A stretch of 43,302 nucleotides of DNA from CAYXDO01 sp964463485 (GTDB taxonomy: Bacteria > Myxococcota > Kuafuiibacteriia > Kuafuiibacteriales > Kuafuiibacteriaceae), in NCBI GenBank assembly GCA_964463485.1, contig CAYXDO010000091.1, positions 1 through 43,302 on the forward strand. The letters are read 5' to 3'. A program made the translations under genes and the position numbers. Below the pieces are notes generated by a model that ran no database searches, was not told the DNA's origin, and saw only the letters and a program-made list of their open reading frames with translations. The number at the start of each line of letters is the position of its first letter. Position 1 is the first letter of the stretch. Of the stretch, positions 1 to 8,081 are shown piece by piece.

Positions 1-10
1 AGGACTTCGT

Positions 11-40
11 GCCCGTGCCCGTGCCCGTGCCCGTGCCCGA
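11..40. repeat. Hexamer tandem repeat (TGCCCG)n
   Basis: About five copies of a TGCCCG hexamer lie at the left edge of the window, upstream of the first small gene. A shorter run of the same motif occurs near 32058. It is a simple-sequence repeat with no coding signal in it. The rest of 1-169 shows nothing I can name. Confidence 0.7.
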
Positions 41-169
41 TCCTAATCCTGCCTCACGATTGTAATCCTGCATCTAAGTGATCACCCATGAGGCACGATT
101 AGACTCGACTCAGCCCAGTCAAGCGGGCCGCCGTAGGCCCGGCCCGCCGTCTTCCGCGCACGGCCTGAG

Positions 170-466
170 TTGCGGGTGGCCGTTCGACGCTCTCATTTCG
201 CTTCCTTTTCGAGCGGCGTCGAACCTACCTTGCTGCCTGTGCTGAACTCATCGTCGGTGACCCTGACCATCCTTGTGCTGGCATCATCTGGCTGTCGCGG
301 TCAGCCCGTGGCCAACGCCTGCCCGGGATCCAACCCGATTCCTTGCATGACTCGGGAGATCTGCACCGAGGACCGCTCTCGCGGCTGTATGATGTGCACC
401 TGCGAGTCGCCCGAGCAGCCCCAGCCCGTTCGGCCGGACGATGGCATCCCTCGCGGGCGACAGTGA
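170..466 (+). CDS. Small Cys-rich putative lipoprotein
   Basis: No recognised family. The C-terminal half carries a hydrophobic stretch ending in a lipobox-like LASSGC, followed by a short mature part with about seven cysteines (motifs NACPGSN, CMTREIC, CMMCTC). Small Cys-rich lipoproteins like this are frequent in myxobacteria. The start is unsure: the first in-frame start is TTG at 170, but a GTG at 257 would put the lipobox nearer the N-terminus, though without basic residues ahead of it. The stop codon lies inside a 13-bp direct duplication (CAGTGAATAGAGG twice, about 463-488). The gene faces the 3' end of nuoC. It could be spurious. Confidence 0.45.
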   Translation: MRVAVRRSHFASFSSGVEPTLLPVLNSSSVTLTILVLASSGCRGQPVANACPGSNPIPCMTREICTEDRSRGCMMCTCESPEQPQPVRPDDGIPRGRQ

Positions 467-531
467 ATAGAGGCAGTGAATAGAGGCAAGGAGTCGAACG
501 AGGTCGAACGGCCGGAGCGAGCGCGCAGCTG

Positions 532-1029
532 CTACAAGTGCTCGCGACCCGCTCGTGGCGGAATCAGCGGCTGCCGGTGCTCCATCTCGTAGTCTTTGCG
601 AAGCGGATGCCCTTCAAACTCGGGGTAGAGCAGCACTCGGCGCAGGTCTGGATGGCCGTCGAACTTGATTCCGTACAGGTCGAACGCCTCCCGCTCCATC
701 CAGTTCGCGCTCTTCCAAAGTCCGAACACGGAAGGCGTCCGAGGGTCGGCTTCCGGGAGCTCCACCTTGATCCGGAGGCGATGTTTTTTGGAGAGGCTGT
801 ACAAGTGATAGACCACCTCGAACCGAGGCTCCTTGACGCCGAGGTAGTCGACGCCGGTCAGGTCCATCAACATCTCGAACGAGAGCTCCGGGTCGTCCCG
901 CAAGAAAGTCATTACAGGGAGCAACTCATCCGGCTTGATGACGGCCGTTTCATCGCCAAAGTTTGCGTGGTGAGACACGACTGCGGTGGGAAACTTGGTG
1001 ATCAAACGATCGAGCGCAAGCTTGCTCAT
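532..1029 (-). CDS. nuoC: NADH-quinone oxidoreductase subunit C
   Basis: Subunit of the peripheral arm of respiratory complex I, which passes electrons from NADH to quinone and pumps protons. The 165-residue protein has the 30-kDa subunit signature: MDLTGVDYLG near residue 56, and ANWMEREAFDLYGIKFDGHP with RRVLLYPEFEGHPLRKDY near the C-terminus. Length fits a free-standing NuoC rather than a NuoCD fusion. Start is ATG, 3 bp after the nuoB stop, so nuoA, nuoB and nuoC are probably co-transcribed. No nuoD follows; a convergent small ORF and repeats lie beyond the stop, so the rest of complex I must be encoded elsewhere. Confidence 0.97.
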   Translation of the reverse strand: MSKLALDRLITKFPTAVVSHHANFGDETAVIKPDELLPVMTFLRDDPELSFEMLMDLTGVDYLGVKEPRFEVVYHLYSLSKKHRLRIKVELPEADPRTPSVFGLWKSANWMEREAFDLYGIKFDGHPDLRRVLLYPEFEGHPLRKDYEMEHRQPLIPPRAGREHL

Positions 1030-1032
1030 GTT

Positions 1033-1572
1033 CTATTCCACGACCGGCAGGAGGGGCCGGCGTTCTTTTTGAACTTTGTCTTGCAACATCATGAGCGCGT
1101 CGAGCACGGCCTCGGGGCGGGGCGGGCACCCTGGAATGAAAACGTCTACGGGAATGATCGTGTCGACCCCCTGAACCGTGGCGTAGTTCCGATAAAAGCC
1201 GCCGCTCGAGGCGCACACGCCGAAGCTGATCACCCATTTGGGCTCGGCCATTTGTTCGTAGACGGTGCGGAGGATCGGGGCCTGTTTGTGGGTGATCGTT
1301 CCGACGACCATCAACAGATCCGCTTGGCGAGGAGAGAATCGTGGGAGCTCCGCGCCGAAGCGGGAGTAGTCGTAGCGCGGGCCGGCGGCGGCCATGTACT
1401 CCATGCCGCAGCACGCCGTGACGAACGGGTACTGGAAGAAGGACCACTTCCGGCCCCAGTTCACGACGTCTTGGACGGCCTCGTTTCGATTGAGCAGCTT
1501 TCGGAAGAAACCTTCCGCTGCTGATCGCGTCGTGGCCATTGCCTCCTGGCCGAGGAGCTCTTGGGTCGCCAT
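1033..1572 (-). CDS. nuoB: NADH-quinone oxidoreductase subunit B
   Basis: PSST subunit of complex I that carries iron-sulfur cluster N2, the last redox centre before quinone. The four ligand cysteines are visible: the adjacent pair in TACCGMEYM, one in FGVCASSGGFY and one in IPGCPPRPEA. The 179-residue length is normal. An internal ATG at codon 12 is an alternative start. It follows nuoA by 24 bp and precedes nuoC by 3 bp, in the usual A-B-C order. Confidence 0.98.
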   Translation of the reverse strand: MATQELLGQEAMATTRSAAEGFFRKLLNRNEAVQDVVNWGRKWSFFQYPFVTACCGMEYMAAAGPRYDYSRFGAELPRFSPRQADLLMVVGTITHKQAPILRTVYEQMAEPKWVISFGVCASSGGFYRNYATVQGVDTIIPVDVFIPGCPPRPEAVLDALMMLQDKVQKERRPLLPVVE

Positions 1573-1596
1573 GGTATCTCTAGATATAGGACTAAT

Positions 1597-1965
1597 TTAG
1601 TCCCAGTCCAAGGCCCCGCCTTTCCAGACGTAGGCAAGGCCAATTGCGAGGATCGCGACGAAGGTCACCATAGACCAGAAAGCCGTCCAGCCGTACTCGG
1701 TGAACGTTACGGCCCACGGATAGAGGAACACGGCCTCGATGTCGAAGGTGATGAAGAGCAGCGCCACGACGTAGAACTTCACGGACATGCGCGGGTTGAA
1801 CTTGCCGCCTTGGTTGCCGCAGAAGAAGGGCTCCTGCTTTTGTGCGGTCCGCACCTTGGGTCCGATGATGGTCGCGAGGGTGAAGAGCGCGCCGCCGATG
1901 ATCGCGGCGATGACGAACAGCACCGCGATGAGGATGTAGTTCGGCACGACAGCCTCGCGTACCAA
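1597..1965 (-). CDS. nuoA: NADH-quinone oxidoreductase subunit A
   Basis: Small membrane subunit of complex I with three predicted transmembrane helices (about residues 9-30, 66-86 and 92-115). The family motif is clear: MSVKFYVVALLFITFDIEAV followed by FLYPWAV. The loop before it reads FFCGNQGGKFNPR, keeping the conserved Cys-Gly pair at the quinone site. First of three nuo genes. It begins only 15 bp after the stop of the DUF2079 gene, so it may be read through from there; I see no clear separate promoter. Confidence 0.97.
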   Translation of the reverse strand: MVREAVVPNYILIAVLFVIAAIIGGALFTLATIIGPKVRTAQKQEPFFCGNQGGKFNPRMSVKFYVVALLFITFDIEAVFLYPWAVTFTEYGWTAFWSMVTFVAILAIGLAYVWKGGALDWD

Positions 1966-1980
1966 CGGCTGGGGATTCGG

Positions 1981-3963
1981 TCAACGAAGAAGCAGCGGAG
2001 CGAGGCTAGGGGAGGGCGCGGCTTCGGGGAGCTCCGCGCAGGGGTCGAGCTCGGGTCGACATCGCGTGAACACCGCGGTGCCTCTGACGGAGTAGGTAAG
2101 GCGGTGCGTCTTCGCCAGGATCTGCGCGACGCGGGCCGCGAAGCCGTCGTCCCAGGGCCACGCGTTCTCGCCGAGGGACAAGAGCACGTGATCGGCGAGC
2201 CCGTGGTCGCCGAGGCGGTAGATGAACGGGCGATCAGCGAGGTGCGGAAGGATGCGGTTCTGGACCGCGAGCTTTTCGGTGACGGGCCGCGACCTGAGCA
2301 AACGGATCGCGCCCTGGTGTGCTTGGCGTCGTTCGTCCGGCGCGAAGTAGTCCATGTCCCAGCGATGAAAATTCGCCGCGTGTGAATAGCCCGCTTCGTT
2401 CACGAGCGCGGCGCAGACGACGAGATAGAAGGTCAAGGCGAGCGAGGCGCGGCGAGGTGAAGCTCCGATGGATTCGGCGAGGACACCGATCCAGCGAGCC
2501 ACCGCGGGGAGGCCGAGCGCAGCGGCCCAGGCTGCATAGAGGCACAGCGAAGCGCCGTAGTGGTACCCCATTTCCCACATCGTATGTTTCGAAGAGAGAA
2601 AGCGCTCGGCCAAGAGCGGCAAGGCTGCCAGGCCGATCGACGGAGCGGCCATGGCGAGGCCTCCGACTCCGAACAGCGTCACGAGCTGGCTCGATACCTT
2701 GGTGGTTGGAACGAAGAGCGCGGCTGCCGTCTTGACCGGGCTCGAAAGCATGGCGAGGACCGCGACGAAGATCGTCGGACCAAAGTCGGTGAAGGTCTCG
2801 TGTGGCTCGGGCGGTTTTCCTCGCGCGATCAGCGCCGGCATGAACACGCGATTCACGAGCACGAACCAGATCGCGCCGCAAAAGATGAAGCCGAGGCCGA
2901 AGAGGAGCTGTCGGCGGTCTCGACGAACGAGCGCGCGCAAGAGCAGCAGGAGCCCAAGACCCACGACATAAGCGCCCAGCGATTCTTTGAAGGTCGCAAA
3001 CAGCGCCGCAAACAGGCTCGCGAGCCACAGCCGGTCGGCCTCGATCGCCCACACACACAAGGCGAGAAATCCGAAGCCCACGGTGATCTCGTGGCTGTCG
3101 AAGTACATCGCGGCTTGGTTGCCGAACGAAAATCCCGCGACGAGCCCAAGCGCAAACGACGGAGCTCGCTCAGCGCCGTGCCGCCTCGCGATCGAAAACA
3201 CGACCGGCGCTACCACCGCGAGGTTCGCAGTCTGAATCAAGAGCACGGTCTCGCCGGCCGAGTGGAGCCACACCAAGGGCGCGTACAGAAAGATGCCGAT
3301 CATGAAGTGGTCGCCGAGGTAATCGACCCCGCCGAGAACCGTCGAGATCGAATCGAGGCCGAACGCCGCGCGGTAGAAGTTGTGCACCATACATCCGTGG
3401 TCCCAGCTCCCCGCGCCGAACGCGGAGTAGCGATGCAGCGCGAAGACGGTCCCGATCCCGAACACGAGCAGAAACAGCGCGAAGGCTAGTGAACGATCCG
3501 ACGGCATCCACTCGGCCCAAAGGAGGCGAGAAGGGAACGTCGCGGAGCTCGCGAGCGCGATGAAAACGGACAGCGCGGGAATGATCACGAAGCGCCCGTG
3601 CACAGTGACGAAGGATCCGGCGACTCCAACCAGCGCGAGCAACAGGAGCGTCAGCGAGACTCGAGACTGACGAAGGCTTCGTCGCATGGCGAGGGCGAGG
3701 CCCAGGCCCAGCACGACCACCGCCGCGATGATGGCGTCTCCTGATCGTAGTGCCATCGAATCGAGCTCGCCGACGGATCCGAACGCAGAGGGCGAGGCGC
3801 GGCGCGACAAGACGCGAACGGAAAAGATCGCGAAAAGAGCGATCGCCGCGATCGCGCCCGTCGACGAAAGCGCGCGGCGAAGCGCCGACTCGTCCTCGGC
3901 TGGGCCCGCGGGTCGAGGTCTCGCGGATCTCTGCGATCCGCTTCTCTCGACCGGCGTGGCCAT
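1981..3963 (-). CDS. DUF2079 multi-pass membrane protein
   Basis: About 660 residues with roughly a dozen hydrophobic helices. Near residue 190 it has the DUF2079 landmarks: a WDHGCMVHNFYRA segment (D-H/G-motif), then GDHFMIGIFLYAPLVWLH and LLIQTANLAVVAPVVFSIAR. DUF2079 proteins resemble GT-C-fold glycosyltransferases, but their substrate is unknown. The final 110 residues form a soluble domain with an RLGDHGLADHVLLSLG segment. ATG at 3963 is chosen over an upstream TTG (3987) because the extra residues add no signal. It is divergent from the matrixin gene, with only about 75 bp between them, so any promoters overlap there. It runs straight into nuoA. Confidence 0.8.
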   Translation of the reverse strand: MATPVERSGSQRSARPRPAGPAEDESALRRALSSTGAIAAIALFAIFSVRVLSRRASPSAFGSVGELDSMALRSGDAIIAAVVVLGLGLALAMRRSLRQSRVSLTLLLLALVGVAGSFVTVHGRFVIIPALSVFIALASSATFPSRLLWAEWMPSDRSLAFALFLLVFGIGTVFALHRYSAFGAGSWDHGCMVHNFYRAAFGLDSISTVLGGVDYLGDHFMIGIFLYAPLVWLHSAGETVLLIQTANLAVVAPVVFSIARRHGAERAPSFALGLVAGFSFGNQAAMYFDSHEITVGFGFLALCVWAIEADRLWLASLFAALFATFKESLGAYVVGLGLLLLLRALVRRDRRQLLFGLGFIFCGAIWFVLVNRVFMPALIARGKPPEPHETFTDFGPTIFVAVLAMLSSPVKTAAALFVPTTKVSSQLVTLFGVGGLAMAAPSIGLAALPLLAERFLSSKHTMWEMGYHYGASLCLYAAWAAALGLPAVARWIGVLAESIGASPRRASLALTFYLVVCAALVNEAGYSHAANFHRWDMDYFAPDERRQAHQGAIRLLRSRPVTEKLAVQNRILPHLADRPFIYRLGDHGLADHVLLSLGENAWPWDDGFAARVAQILAKTHRLTYSVRGTAVFTRCRPELDPCAELPEAAPSPSLAPLLLR

Positions 3964-4040
3964 CCAAAGAAGCTGGCACGGCTGCAAATCGAGATCGACC
4001 GACGTTGACGGACCCGCCCGCTGATCGGAGCTTGGGCGAG

Positions 4041-4826
4041 TTGCGAGGTCTCTTCACCGCTACGCTCGTCTTCGCTGCTCCCCGCGCCTTTGCGTACGAG
4101 GTCGCCAAGACCGAGGCGGGCGCCGCGATCCATTGGAACGCGCTCGAAGTGCCGTTCGAGATCGATGCCGGCGGAAGTGACGATCTGACCGACGAGGCCG
4201 CGTTCGCGGCCGTGCGCGCGTCGTTCGCCAGCTGGACCAACGCCGACTGCAGCCCCCTCGTCTTTCGCGACGACGGCGTGAGCGCGAATCTCGGCTCCGA
4301 TCGGCAGCGACCTGGCGAGGTCAACGCGGTCATGTGGATCGAATCGGGCTGGACGGGCGATCCCGTCGCCGCGGCGGTGACGACCCTCCGCTACGATCCG
4401 AGCACCGGCGAGCTCGTCGATACGGACATCCGTATCAACGGAGCGCGCTACTCTTTCTCGGCCGGCGAGCTCCCCCTTCGGGGGAAGATGGATCTCCGGT
4501 CTGTCGTGACGCACGAGGTCGGGCACGTTCACGGGCTGGCTCATAGCCGTGTGTCGGGCGCCACCATGTCCACCCCCGTGCCCGAGGCCGATTCCAGCTT
4601 TCGAGACCTGGAAGCGGACGACATCTCGGGCCTTTGCGATCGCTACCCGATCGGCTTCACGCCGATCGATCGGTCGAAGGAGGCTACCGGCTGTGCCTGT
4701 ACGCACGCAGGACCCTCGACCTTCTTCACTTCGTTGTCGATGCTTGGCTTGACCCTGCTTCGTGGTTGGGTCAGATTCCGCCAACTCATCGGTCAGGGAC
4801 TGAAACGAAGAAGGGAGTCTCAATGA
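4041..4826 (+). CDS. Matrixin-like secreted zinc metalloprotease
   Basis: About 261 residues from a TTG start, chosen because it gives a clean signal peptide (RGLFTATLVFAAPRAFA, then YEV). The metzincin zinc site HEVGHVHGLAH lies at residues 158-168, with HExxH plus the third His, followed by a Met-turn candidate SGATMSTP. The LEADDISGLCDRYP segment after it is typical of bacterial matrixins. The C-terminus has a CAC motif, a short hydrophobic helix (about 20 residues) and a basic end (KRRRE), resembling a MYXO-CTERM surface-sorting tail. The role is probably an extracellular or surface protease. The stop overlaps the start of the next lipoprotein gene by ATGA, which implies translational coupling. 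Confidence 0.85.
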   Translation: MRGLFTATLVFAAPRAFAYEVAKTEAGAAIHWNALEVPFEIDAGGSDDLTDEAAFAAVRASFASWTNADCSPLVFRDDGVSANLGSDRQRPGEVNAVMWIESGWTGDPVAAAVTTLRYDPSTGELVDTDIRINGARYSFSAGELPLRGKMDLRSVVTHEVGHVHGLAHSRVSGATMSTPVPEADSSFRDLEADDISGLCDRYPIGFTPIDRSKEATGCACTHAGPSTFFTSLSMLGLTLLRGWVRFRQLIGQGLKRRRESQ

Positions 4827-5332
4827 ATCTGAAGAAGGTAGTTCTCTCGTGTGCGTTTGGGTTGGGGGCGGTGGCGTGTGGCGGCGTCGATGACGTCGAC
4901 ACGTCGAAGATCGATCGCGGCACCGCGGGGGTCGACGTGGTCTCGGACGCCGACGGCGTGGGATCCTTGAAGCTCAGCGGAGCAACGTTCTCCGGCGGCT
5001 TCCGCGACTTCTTGTTCACGTTCACCGGGCCCGCGTCGACGGCTAGCTGCATCGGGTCAGACGCACTGAGCGTCTGCAACAGCTCGGCCTACTTGCCCGA
5101 AGCTCCGAACTTCTCGTTCGCCAACGTTTGCCCAGGCGACTACGAGGTCATCGCGGGCCAGGTCTTCATGCCCGGCCAGGGCTGTGCTGCCACCGCCGTC
5201 ACCGGCGACAACTGCACCTCGGGCGGAAGCATCGCGACCATCTCAGGCGGGCTCACGTCGACCCTCGACGTTTCCTGTGGGGTGATCACCGGCGCCCTCG
5301 ACGTGAACATCGACTGCAGCAGCGGCTGTTGA
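4823..5332 (+). CDS. Lipoprotein, VDDVD-IDRG family, copy 1
   Basis: 169 residues. The signal peptide ends in lipobox AVAC with Cys19, then the peculiar opening CGGVDDVDTSKIDRG. The mature part has several paired cysteines (SCIGSDALSVC, NVCPGDYEV, DNCTSGG) and ends in GALDVNIDCSSGC. I do not recognise the family. The next gene encodes a close sister with the same opening and ending. The start ATG is set by a good Shine-Dalgarno (AAGGGAG, 4810-4816) and overlaps the protease stop. Coupling suggests a substrate, partner or inhibitor of the matrixin, which is inference. Confidence 0.85.
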   Translation: MNLKKVVLSCAFGLGAVACGGVDDVDTSKIDRGTAGVDVVSDADGVGSLKLSGATFSGGFRDFLFTFTGPASTASCIGSDALSVCNSSAYLPEAPNFSFANVCPGDYEVIAGQVFMPGQGCAATAVTGDNCTSGGSIATISGGLTSTLDVSCGVITGALDVNIDCSSGC

Positions 5333-5339
5333 GGTCGCC

Positions 5340-5906
5340 GTGATTCGACTTTCCTCAGTCGCCAAGGGTTCCTTGGCCTTCCTGGTGGCCTGCGGCGGTG
5401 TCGATGATGTCGACTTGTCGGCCATCGATCGCGGCACGAGCTCGCCCGATATTCATTTGAGCTCCAACGGATCGGGATCGCTCACGATCTCCGCGGGTAG
5501 CTTCGCTGCCGGAGGTCGAGAGATCTTGCTGAACCTCAGCGGCCCGAGCGACGGGCCGTTGGTCGACACGGACTTCGACTCGATCCCCGACACGCCCTCT
5601 TGCCTCGGCATCGACACGCTCTCGGACTGCTGGGACGCGACGCTCGGTACACCCATCAGCTTCGGCAGCGTGTGCCCGGGCACGTACGATCTGATCGACG
5701 GATCGGTCTACGCGCCCTCGGGTCGCGGCGGCCCCGTGGCCGCTGCCATTCTCGGCGGCTGCGACCCCACGCTCATAACGGGTGACACTTGTCTGTCCAC
5801 CGGTCCGGCGACGGTCACCGGAGGTCTCGGCGGGACGCTCGACATCCGATGCTCCGTGGTGACCGGCGCGCTCGACCTGAACATCGACTGCTCGAACGGC
5901 TGCTGA
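5340..5906 (+). CDS. Lipoprotein, VDDVD-IDRG family, copy 2
   Basis: 188 residues from a GTG start, with lipobox LVAC at Cys18. It repeats the plan of the preceding protein: CGGVDDVDLSAIDRG after the lipid Cys, SCLGIDTLSDC, SVCPGTYDLIDG, GDTCLSTG, and the end GALDLNIDCSNGC. It has an extra insert near residues 62-75 (VDTDFDSIPDTP) and around 125-135. The pair is clearly a tandem duplication that has since diverged. Its GAGGT Shine-Dalgarno overlaps the stop of copy 1. Function unknown. Confidence 0.85.
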   Translation: MIRLSSVAKGSLAFLVACGGVDDVDLSAIDRGTSSPDIHLSSNGSGSLTISAGSFAAGGREILLNLSGPSDGPLVDTDFDSIPDTPSCLGIDTLSDCWDATLGTPISFGSVCPGTYDLIDGSVYAPSGRGGPVAAAILGGCDPTLITGDTCLSTGPATVTGGLGGTLDIRCSVVTGALDLNIDCSNGC

Positions 5907-5919
5907 GTTCCAACCCGAC

Positions 5920-5959
5920 GCTACGCCCCCAGGGCCGCTCGAGGGCCTCAGCGCGTAGC
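5920..5959 (+). terminator. Hairpin after the lipoprotein pair
   Basis: The inverted repeat GCTACGC / GCGTAGC (7 bp) encloses a short GGCC/GGCC stem. It lies 14 bp after the stop of copy 2, but no U-run follows, so termination is only a suggestion. The rest of 5960-6101 contains a 12-bp direct repeat TCTGAACGAATC (about 5999 and 6015) and may hold the promoter of the next gene. Confidence 0.35.
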
Positions 5960-6101
5960 TTCGCCCTGGATCGCCTGCTGAGTTCAGCCGCGGTCCCGCT
6001 CTGAACGAATCCCCGTCTGAACGAATCAGGGCCGATTTGAACTTTCTCTCGCTTGACCTGCTGCCCAGGTTCGGGGACATTCCGCGGCCTCCGGGGGCAT
6101 C

Positions 6102-8081
6102 ATGATTCAATCTCATCAGACGCGCCGTAGGGAGTCGTTCAGTCGCTTGGTTTTGCTTGGCGTACTCACGAATCTCGCCTGTGTGTCACGACCCAACGTC
6201 GACGTGTGCCAAGAAAACTCCGATTGTCCGAGCGGCCAGGTCTGCATCCTTCCCGTTACGCGGACGCGGGGGCTGTGCGCCCCTCTTGAGGACGCCGGCC
6301 TGCCAGACGCCGGTCGCGAGCCTGCGTTCATCTTCCGTGAGCACGAGCAGTACGCCGTTCGGCTCAACGACGAGGTCGCGCGGGCGGAGACGGACATTCG
6401 GTCGCCGCCCGTCGTCATCGAAGGTGTGCTCGGGACGCCCAACGGCTTCACGCCGGACGTCGATCACTTCGAAATTCCCGTTCGCCTCACGTCGGTCCTC
6501 GCGATCAAAGCCTCCGGCGACATGATCCACCCGAAGATCACGTTCTTTCCCAAAGCGCAGCCGGATAGAGCGGTCACCGCCATCGGCGACAACGGCTCGG
6601 CCGAGCGCGAGGTCTTCGCGCCGGGTGCCGGAAGTTACGTGCTGCGCATCGAGGACGCGGACCGACAGGGTGGGATCGAAGCCAAGTATCGAATCGAAAT
6701 CGACGAAGTCCTTCCCTCCGTAGCTCAGCTCGAATCCGGCACGAATGAACGGACGATCACCACCCAAGTTGGTGGGTCGCTCCCTGCGTATCGCATCGAT
6801 GTCGTCGAGTCGGCCGTGCTGATCGCCGAAGTCGCACCCACGATGGGGATGGAGGTCGATCTGTATGTTTGGCGATTCAGCGCGCCGTCGAGCGTGCTCA
6901 CCGGCAAACGGCTCTCGACGGGAGGTGGGCGCGTCGCACAAGTCGTCGAGCCGGGCTCCTACCGATTGATCGTGGTGGCCACCGATCTCACGCCCGTGCC
7001 GATCCAGGTGCCTCTGAAAACGCGGGTCGTCGACGGGTCGGACGAGACCGAACCCAACGACGATCTCGAGCATCCGTCGCCTTTCATATCTCCAACGGCG
7101 GGCGCGATTGGAGCTCCAACGACGACCGGGGACACTGACGTCTTCGAGCTGCCGCGTCCGCCGGGCCAGGTCGTCGACATCGAGGTTCGATCGAGCGGCA
7201 TGATGGTGCCGAAGATCGTGGCCCGCGCCGGATCACGGGTGATCGCGGAGCAACTCAACGAGGTGGGCGGTCCCACCGCACGCCTCGGCAAGGTGCTCCT
7301 GCCCGCAGACGCTCCGCTGACTCTGGTGGTCACGGACCGTCGAAATGAGGCTCCAGGAGCGCCCGTGGGCGGAGCCGGATTCGACTACATCCTCGAGGTC
7401 ACACCCGTGGAGCGAGCTCCTGGGTTCATCGGCACGCTGACCCCCACGACGACACCCATGTCCTCGAATCGTCGCCTCGAAGGCGCGGGCGAGCGCGACT
7501 GGTCGAGGTTCGTCGTCGCCGACGTCGAGGGTGTGATAGTCGTGCGAGCGCGCTCGGGCCCGGGCTTCGAGGCGCTGGTGTCGCTCTATGACGAAGATGG
7601 GTTGTCGGTCTATTACGAGAACCAACCCTCGGGTCGTCTTCGGTTCCTCAGCCCCGGACAATATTGGGTGAGTGTGGCTGACCAGCGCGGGAGGCCGATG
7701 ATTGACTACTCTCTCGAATTTGCGCGGGTCCCGTTCATCGGGGAAGACATTCGTCCGGGCCAGTTGGTACCCATCCCCGGCCTAGTGCGCGGTACGGTGC
7801 AGGCCCTCGGCGTGGACAAGTACAGCGTCGAGCTCGGAGCAGAGCGGTGCTTGCAGATAGCCACGCTGGAAGGCTCGGCCTCGTCGGGCGCGAACCTCGA
7901 CACCCGCCTGACGCTCACGACGACCACGGGTGTCGAGCTCGCTTTTGACGACAACGGGGGTATCGGCGGCGTATTCAGCCGGGTGGTCGCCCGACTGTCG
8001 GGAACGGTCGTGGTCAAGGTCGAGGCGAGCCGATTCGGCGCGTACCTTCTTTCCGTCGAGGAGAGCACCCAGTGTCCATGA
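6102..8081 (+). CDS. Large PPC-repeat lipoprotein
   Basis: 659 residues. The N-terminus has basic residues, a hydrophobic segment and lipobox NLAC at Cys27. The mature start holds the Cys motif VCQENSDCPSGQVC common in myxobacterial lipoproteins. The rest is built of beta-rich repeats resembling bacterial pre-peptidase C-terminal (PPC) domains; typical pieces are DGSDETEPNDDLEHP, GDTDVFELPRP and GERDWSRFVVADVEG. Such domains are exported non-catalytic modules. The stop overlaps the ATG of the outer-membrane barrel gene (ATGA), so the lipoprotein probably works with that barrel. Confidence 0.8.
   Translation: MIQSHQTRRRESFSRLVLLGVLTNLACVSRPNVDVCQENSDCPSGQVCILPVTRTRGLCAPLEDAGLPDAGREPAFIFREHEQYAVRLNDEVARAETDIRSPPVVIEGVLGTPNGFTPDVDHFEIPVRLTSVLAIKASGDMIHPKITFFPKAQPDRAVTAIGDNGSAEREVFAPGAGSYVLRIEDADRQGGIEAKYRIEIDEVLPSVAQLESGTNERTITTQVGGSLPAYRIDVVESAVLIAEVAPTMGMEVDLYVWRFSAPSSVLTGKRLSTGGGRVAQVVEPGSYRLIVVATDLTPVPIQVPLKTRVVDGSDETEPNDDLEHPSPFISPTAGAIGAPTTTGDTDVFELPRPPGQVVDIEVRSSGMMVPKIVARAGSRVIAEQLNEVGGPTARLGKVLLPADAPLTLVVTDRRNEAPGAPVGGAGFDYILEVTPVERAPGFIGTLTPTTTPMSSNRRLEGAGERDWSRFVVADVEGVIVVRARSGPGFEALVSLYDEDGLSVYYENQPSGRLRFLSPGQYWVSVADQRGRPMIDYSLEFARVPFIGEDIRPGQLVPIPGLVRGTVQALGVDKYSVELGAERCLQIATLEGSASSGANLDTRLTLTTTTGVELAFDDNGGIGGVFSRVVARLSGTVVVKVEASRFGAYLLSVEESTQCP

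Noticed and set aside
538..1524. Long plus-strand ORF over nuoB and nuoC
   Set aside because: It is the antisense shadow of clearly identified complex I genes.
2560..3489. Plus-strand ORF of 309 codons
   Set aside because: Highly charged Arg/Glu-rich shadow of the DUF2079 gene, with no domain.
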